A stretch of 64,000 nt of DNA, from NCBI RefSeq assembly GCF_910591885.1, contig NW_025963595.1, forward strand, positions 248,001 through 312,000, written 5' to 3'. Under the pieces are notes generated by a model, which made no database searches, was not told where the DNA came from, and saw only the letters and a program-made list of their open reading frames with translations. Position numbers and translations under genes: made by a program. Positions 62,581 to 64,000 of the stretch are shown here, piece after piece. The stretch comes from Bombus terrestris. Lineage: Eukaryota > Arthropoda > Insecta > Hymenoptera > Apidae. Positions within the stretch are counted from its first letter, which is position 1. Each line of letters begins with the position of its first letter.

Positions 62581-64000
62581 GTCCAACGATGTCCAACGGT
62601 GTCCAACGGTGTCCCACGTTGTCCCACGTTGTCCCACGGTGTCCAACGATGTCCAACGGTGTCCCACGTTGTCCAACGATGTCCAACGGTGTCCCACGTA
62701 GTCCCACGTTGTCCCACGTTGTCCCACGTTGTCCCACGTTGTCCCACGATGTCCCACGTTGTCCCACGTTGTCCCACGTTGTCCCACGTTGTCCCACGTT
62801 GTCCCACGTTGTCCCACGTTGTCCCACGTTGTCCCACGTTGTCCCACGTTGTCCCACGGTGTCCCACGTTGTCCCACGTTGTCCCACGTTGTCCCACGGT
62901 GTCCAACGGTGTCCAACGATGTCCCACGTTGTCCCACGTTGTCCCACGTTGTCCCACGTTGTCCCACGATGTCCCACGTTGTCCCACGTTGTCCCACGTT
63001 GTCCCACGTTGTCCCACGTTGTCCCACGTTGTCCCACGTTGTCCCACGTTGTCCCACGTTGTCCCACGTTGTCCCACGTTGTCCCACGTTGTCCCACGTT
63101 GTCCCACGTTGTCCGACGATGTCCAACGGTGTCCCACGTTGTCCCACGTTGTTCCATGGTTTCCCACGTTGTCCCACGTTGTCCCACGTTGTCCCACGGT
63201 GTCCAACGATGTCCAACGGTGTCCAACGGTGTCCAACGGTGTCCAACGGTGTCCAACGGTGTCCCACGTTGTCCCACGTTGTCCCACGTTGTCCCACGGT
63301 GTCCAACGATGTCCAACGGTGTCCCACGTTGTCCCACGTTGTCCCACGTTGTCCCACGTTGTCCCACGTTGTCCCACGATGTCCCACGTTGTCCCACGTT
63401 GTCCCACGTTGTCCCACGATGTCCCACGTTGTCCCACGTTGTCCCACGTTGTCCCACGTTGTCCCACGTTGTCCCACGTTGTCCCACGTTGTCCCACGTT
63501 GTCCCACGGTGTCCAACGGTGTCCCACGTTGTCCCACGTTTTCCCACGTTGTCCCACGTTGTCCCACGGTGTCCAACGATGTCCAACGATGTCCAACGGT
63601 GTCCCACGTTGTCCCACGTGGTTCCATGGTTTCCCACGTTGTCCCACGTTGTCCCACGTTGTCCCACGGTGTCCCACGATGTCCCACGGTGTCCAACGGT
63701 GTCCAACGGTGTCCAACGGTGTCCCACGTTGTCCCACGTTGTCCCACGTTGTCCCACGATGTCCCACGTTGTCCCACGTTGTCCCACGTTGTCCCACGTT
63801 GTCCCACGATGTCCCACGTTGTCCCACGTTGTCCCACGTTGTCCCACGTTGTCCGACGTTGTCCCACGTTGTCCCACGTTGTCCCACGTTGTCCCACGTT
63901 GTCCCACGTTGTCCCACGTTGTCCCACGGTGTCCAACGATGTCCAACGGTGTCCCACGGTGTCCCACGTTGTCCCACGTTGTCCCACGTTGTCCCACGTT

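Larger units (their letters stand above)
4361..63620. repeat. gtcccacgtg units creating CACGTG palindromes
   Basis: I saw gtcccacgtg at 4,361, 5,261, 9,121, 9,431, 9,911, 10,221, 11,021, 11,331, 12,461, 16,301, 16,611, 17,411, 17,721, 18,981, 26,201, 26,511, 27,311, 27,621, 28,561, 37,341, 38,751, 40,931, 41,331, 55,921 and 63,611. In HOR-A they come in pairs exactly 310 bp apart, and successive pairs are 1,110 bp apart. A gttccacgtt unit lies 200 bp after the first member of most pairs (10,111, 11,221, 16,501, 26,401, 27,511). CACGTG is the canonical E-box/G-box core bound by bHLH factors. Binding here is not implied by the sequence alone. Confidence 0.85.
801..63640 (+). repeat. Interspersed 20-bp module gttccatggt + ttcccacgtt
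   Basis: About 90 copies of gttccatggt occur, roughly one per 700 bp, nearly always followed at once by ttcccacgtt and usually preceded by a, g, T, T units. Examples start at 801, 1,581, 2,071, 2,631, 3,531, 4,431, 8,101, 14,941, 20,041, 30,331, 40,731, 50,791, 60,481 and 63,621. gttccatggt differs from the consensus at three positions (3, 7 and 9), so it is an old variant spread with the HORs. It contains the palindrome CCATGG and has lost the CpG. Its partner ttcccacgtt contains TTCCCACG. Exceptions are 10,421 (followed by ttcccccgtt), 40,221 (gttccatgga) and 58,141 (gtcccatggt). Confidence 0.9.
1..64000 (+). repeat. 10-bp satellite array, 6,400 in-phase units
   Basis: Every 10-base block from the first base to the last is a copy or close variant of gtcccacgtt. 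All blocks have the same orientation and register, so no insertion or deletion other than whole units has survived in 64 kb. Variation concentrates at unit position 5 (c, a or rarely g) and position 9 (t, a or g); positions 1, 2, 3, 6, 7, 8 and 10 vary only in rare marker units. The consensus is 60% G+C with strong strand asymmetry (4 C against 2 G, 3 T against 1 A on the + strand). Both ends of the window are still inside the array, so its true length is unknown. The size, lack of genes and nested duplications fit eukaryotic satellite DNA; I do not recognise the unit as a named satellite. No stretch of even 20 bases lies outside the repeat. Confidence 0.98.
54871..64000 (+). repeat. HOR-B copy 2, expanded, runs off the window
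   Basis: This copy starts at gtcccactgt 54,871 and follows copy 1: ctcccacgtt 56,141, gtcccacgta 56,471, gtccaacaat 57,011, gtcccacctt 57,631, gtccgacgat 58,101, gtcccatgtt 58,521, gtccaacaat 59,161, gtcccacgta 59,331, gtccgacgat 59,491, gtccctcgtt 60,061. A 1,500-bp tandem duplication then lengthens it, so that the copy-1 marker gtcccacgta at 51,901 has its partner at 62,691. Changes present here but not in copy 1 include gtccaacgtt at 55,591 (copy 1 has a T unit at 46,831) and gtcccacgtg at 55,921 (T unit at 47,161). The right end is not reached. Confidence 0.85.

Noticed and set aside
4361..63620. CACGTG, ACGTG and TTCCCACG motifs as a functional enhancer
   Set aside because: The short cores arise automatically from the unit or from single-base variants and recur in many copies. 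Without a gene nearby they cannot be called regulatory sites, so they are kept only as testable observations.
1347..63997. Very long - strand open frames with repeats of GTTWDNVGQR
   Set aside because: Same cause: the - strand consensus has no stop in any frame. Ends coincide with gtccaactat, gtcctacgtt or gtctcacggt units, and starts with the sporadic CAT in variant units. There is no sign of a real protein.
1..64000. CRISPR array
   Set aside because: The repeats are 10 bp and contiguous, with no unique spacers, leader or cas genes.
1..64000. Telomeric repeat tract (constant-strand G-rich units)
   Set aside because: The G-rich unit gtgggacaac matches no telomere motif I know. Interspersed variant classes and kilobase HORs are unlike telomerase-made DNA. 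Only the strand polarity and GGG content are telomere-like.
1..64000. Centromeric satellite with CENP-B boxes
   Set aside because: No unit or junction fits the CENP-B box pattern (TTCG followed later by CGGG). A centromeric location remains possible but is not supported by sequence alone.
1..64000. tRNA, rRNA, promoters, terminators, transposons or integrated virus
   Set aside because: No sequence outside the 10-bp unit exists in the window. There are no terminal repeats, target-site duplications, A/T-rich promoters or hairpin terminators.
46111..64000. Assembly artefact explaining the near-identical HOR-B copies
   Set aside because: Not excluded, but the copies differ by private base changes and by whole-unit indels (offset 8,760, then 8,650, then 8,740 bp), which a simple duplicated contig would not show.

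Overview
The whole window is one tandem repeat. All 64,000 bases are copies of a 10-bp unit, consensus gtcccacgtt on the + strand (aacgtgggac on the - strand). Every unit lies in the same orientation and the same register: the first base starts a unit, the last base ends one, and I saw no partial-unit insertion or deletion and no inverted unit, so the window holds 6,400 units. I found no gene, RNA gene, transposon, CRISPR array or unique sequence. The very long open frames are a by-product of the repeat: 10 bp is not a multiple of 3 and the consensus makes no stop, so all six frames are open and all three frames of a strand encode the same cyclic decapeptide. Arrays of this size and organisation are typical of eukaryotic satellite DNA (pericentromeric, subtelomeric, sex- or B-chromosome heterochromatin). 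The taxon and the chromosomal location cannot be read from this window.

I use these unit names throughout: T = gtcccacgtt (33 of the first 60 units), A = gtcccacgat, G = gtcccacggt, a = gtccaacgat, g = gtccaacggt. These five classes make up nearly all of the array. Rare units act as markers: gttccatggt followed by ttcccacgtt (about 90 copies, whole window), gtccgacgtt, gtcccacgtg (makes CACGTG), gtccaactat and gtcccacgta. Others are regional: gtccagcgat only right of 37 kb, gtccgacgat only right of 48.6 kb.

The rare units show nested higher-order repeats (HORs) that differ by whole units. (1) 1-6,520: left part, with a local 590-bp tandem duplication at 4,501-5,680. (2) 6,521-30,180: four head-to-tail HOR-A copies of 7.56, 6.51, 3.38 (internally deleted) and 6.21 kb, each starting at a gtccaactat unit. 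(3) 30,331-36,610: two copies of a 3.0-3.2-kb HOR. (4) 36,611-46,110: a domain opened by the first gtccagcgat units, with shorter 1.3-2.8-kb duplications. (5) 46,111-64,000: two copies of an 8.7-kb HOR-B. The second contains a young 1,500-bp tandem duplication (59,581-61,080 and 61,081-62,580) whose copies differ at only 5 bases.

Three physical properties follow from the unit. A CpG occurs every 10 bp with little sign of decay. The - strand carries GGG every 10 bp with 7-nt loops, which meets the canonical G-quadruplex rule wherever four CCC-bearing units are adjacent. T/T and CCC steps alternate about 5 bp apart at a period near the DNA helical repeat, a pattern favoured by nucleosomes. These are predictions from sequence, not demonstrated functions.
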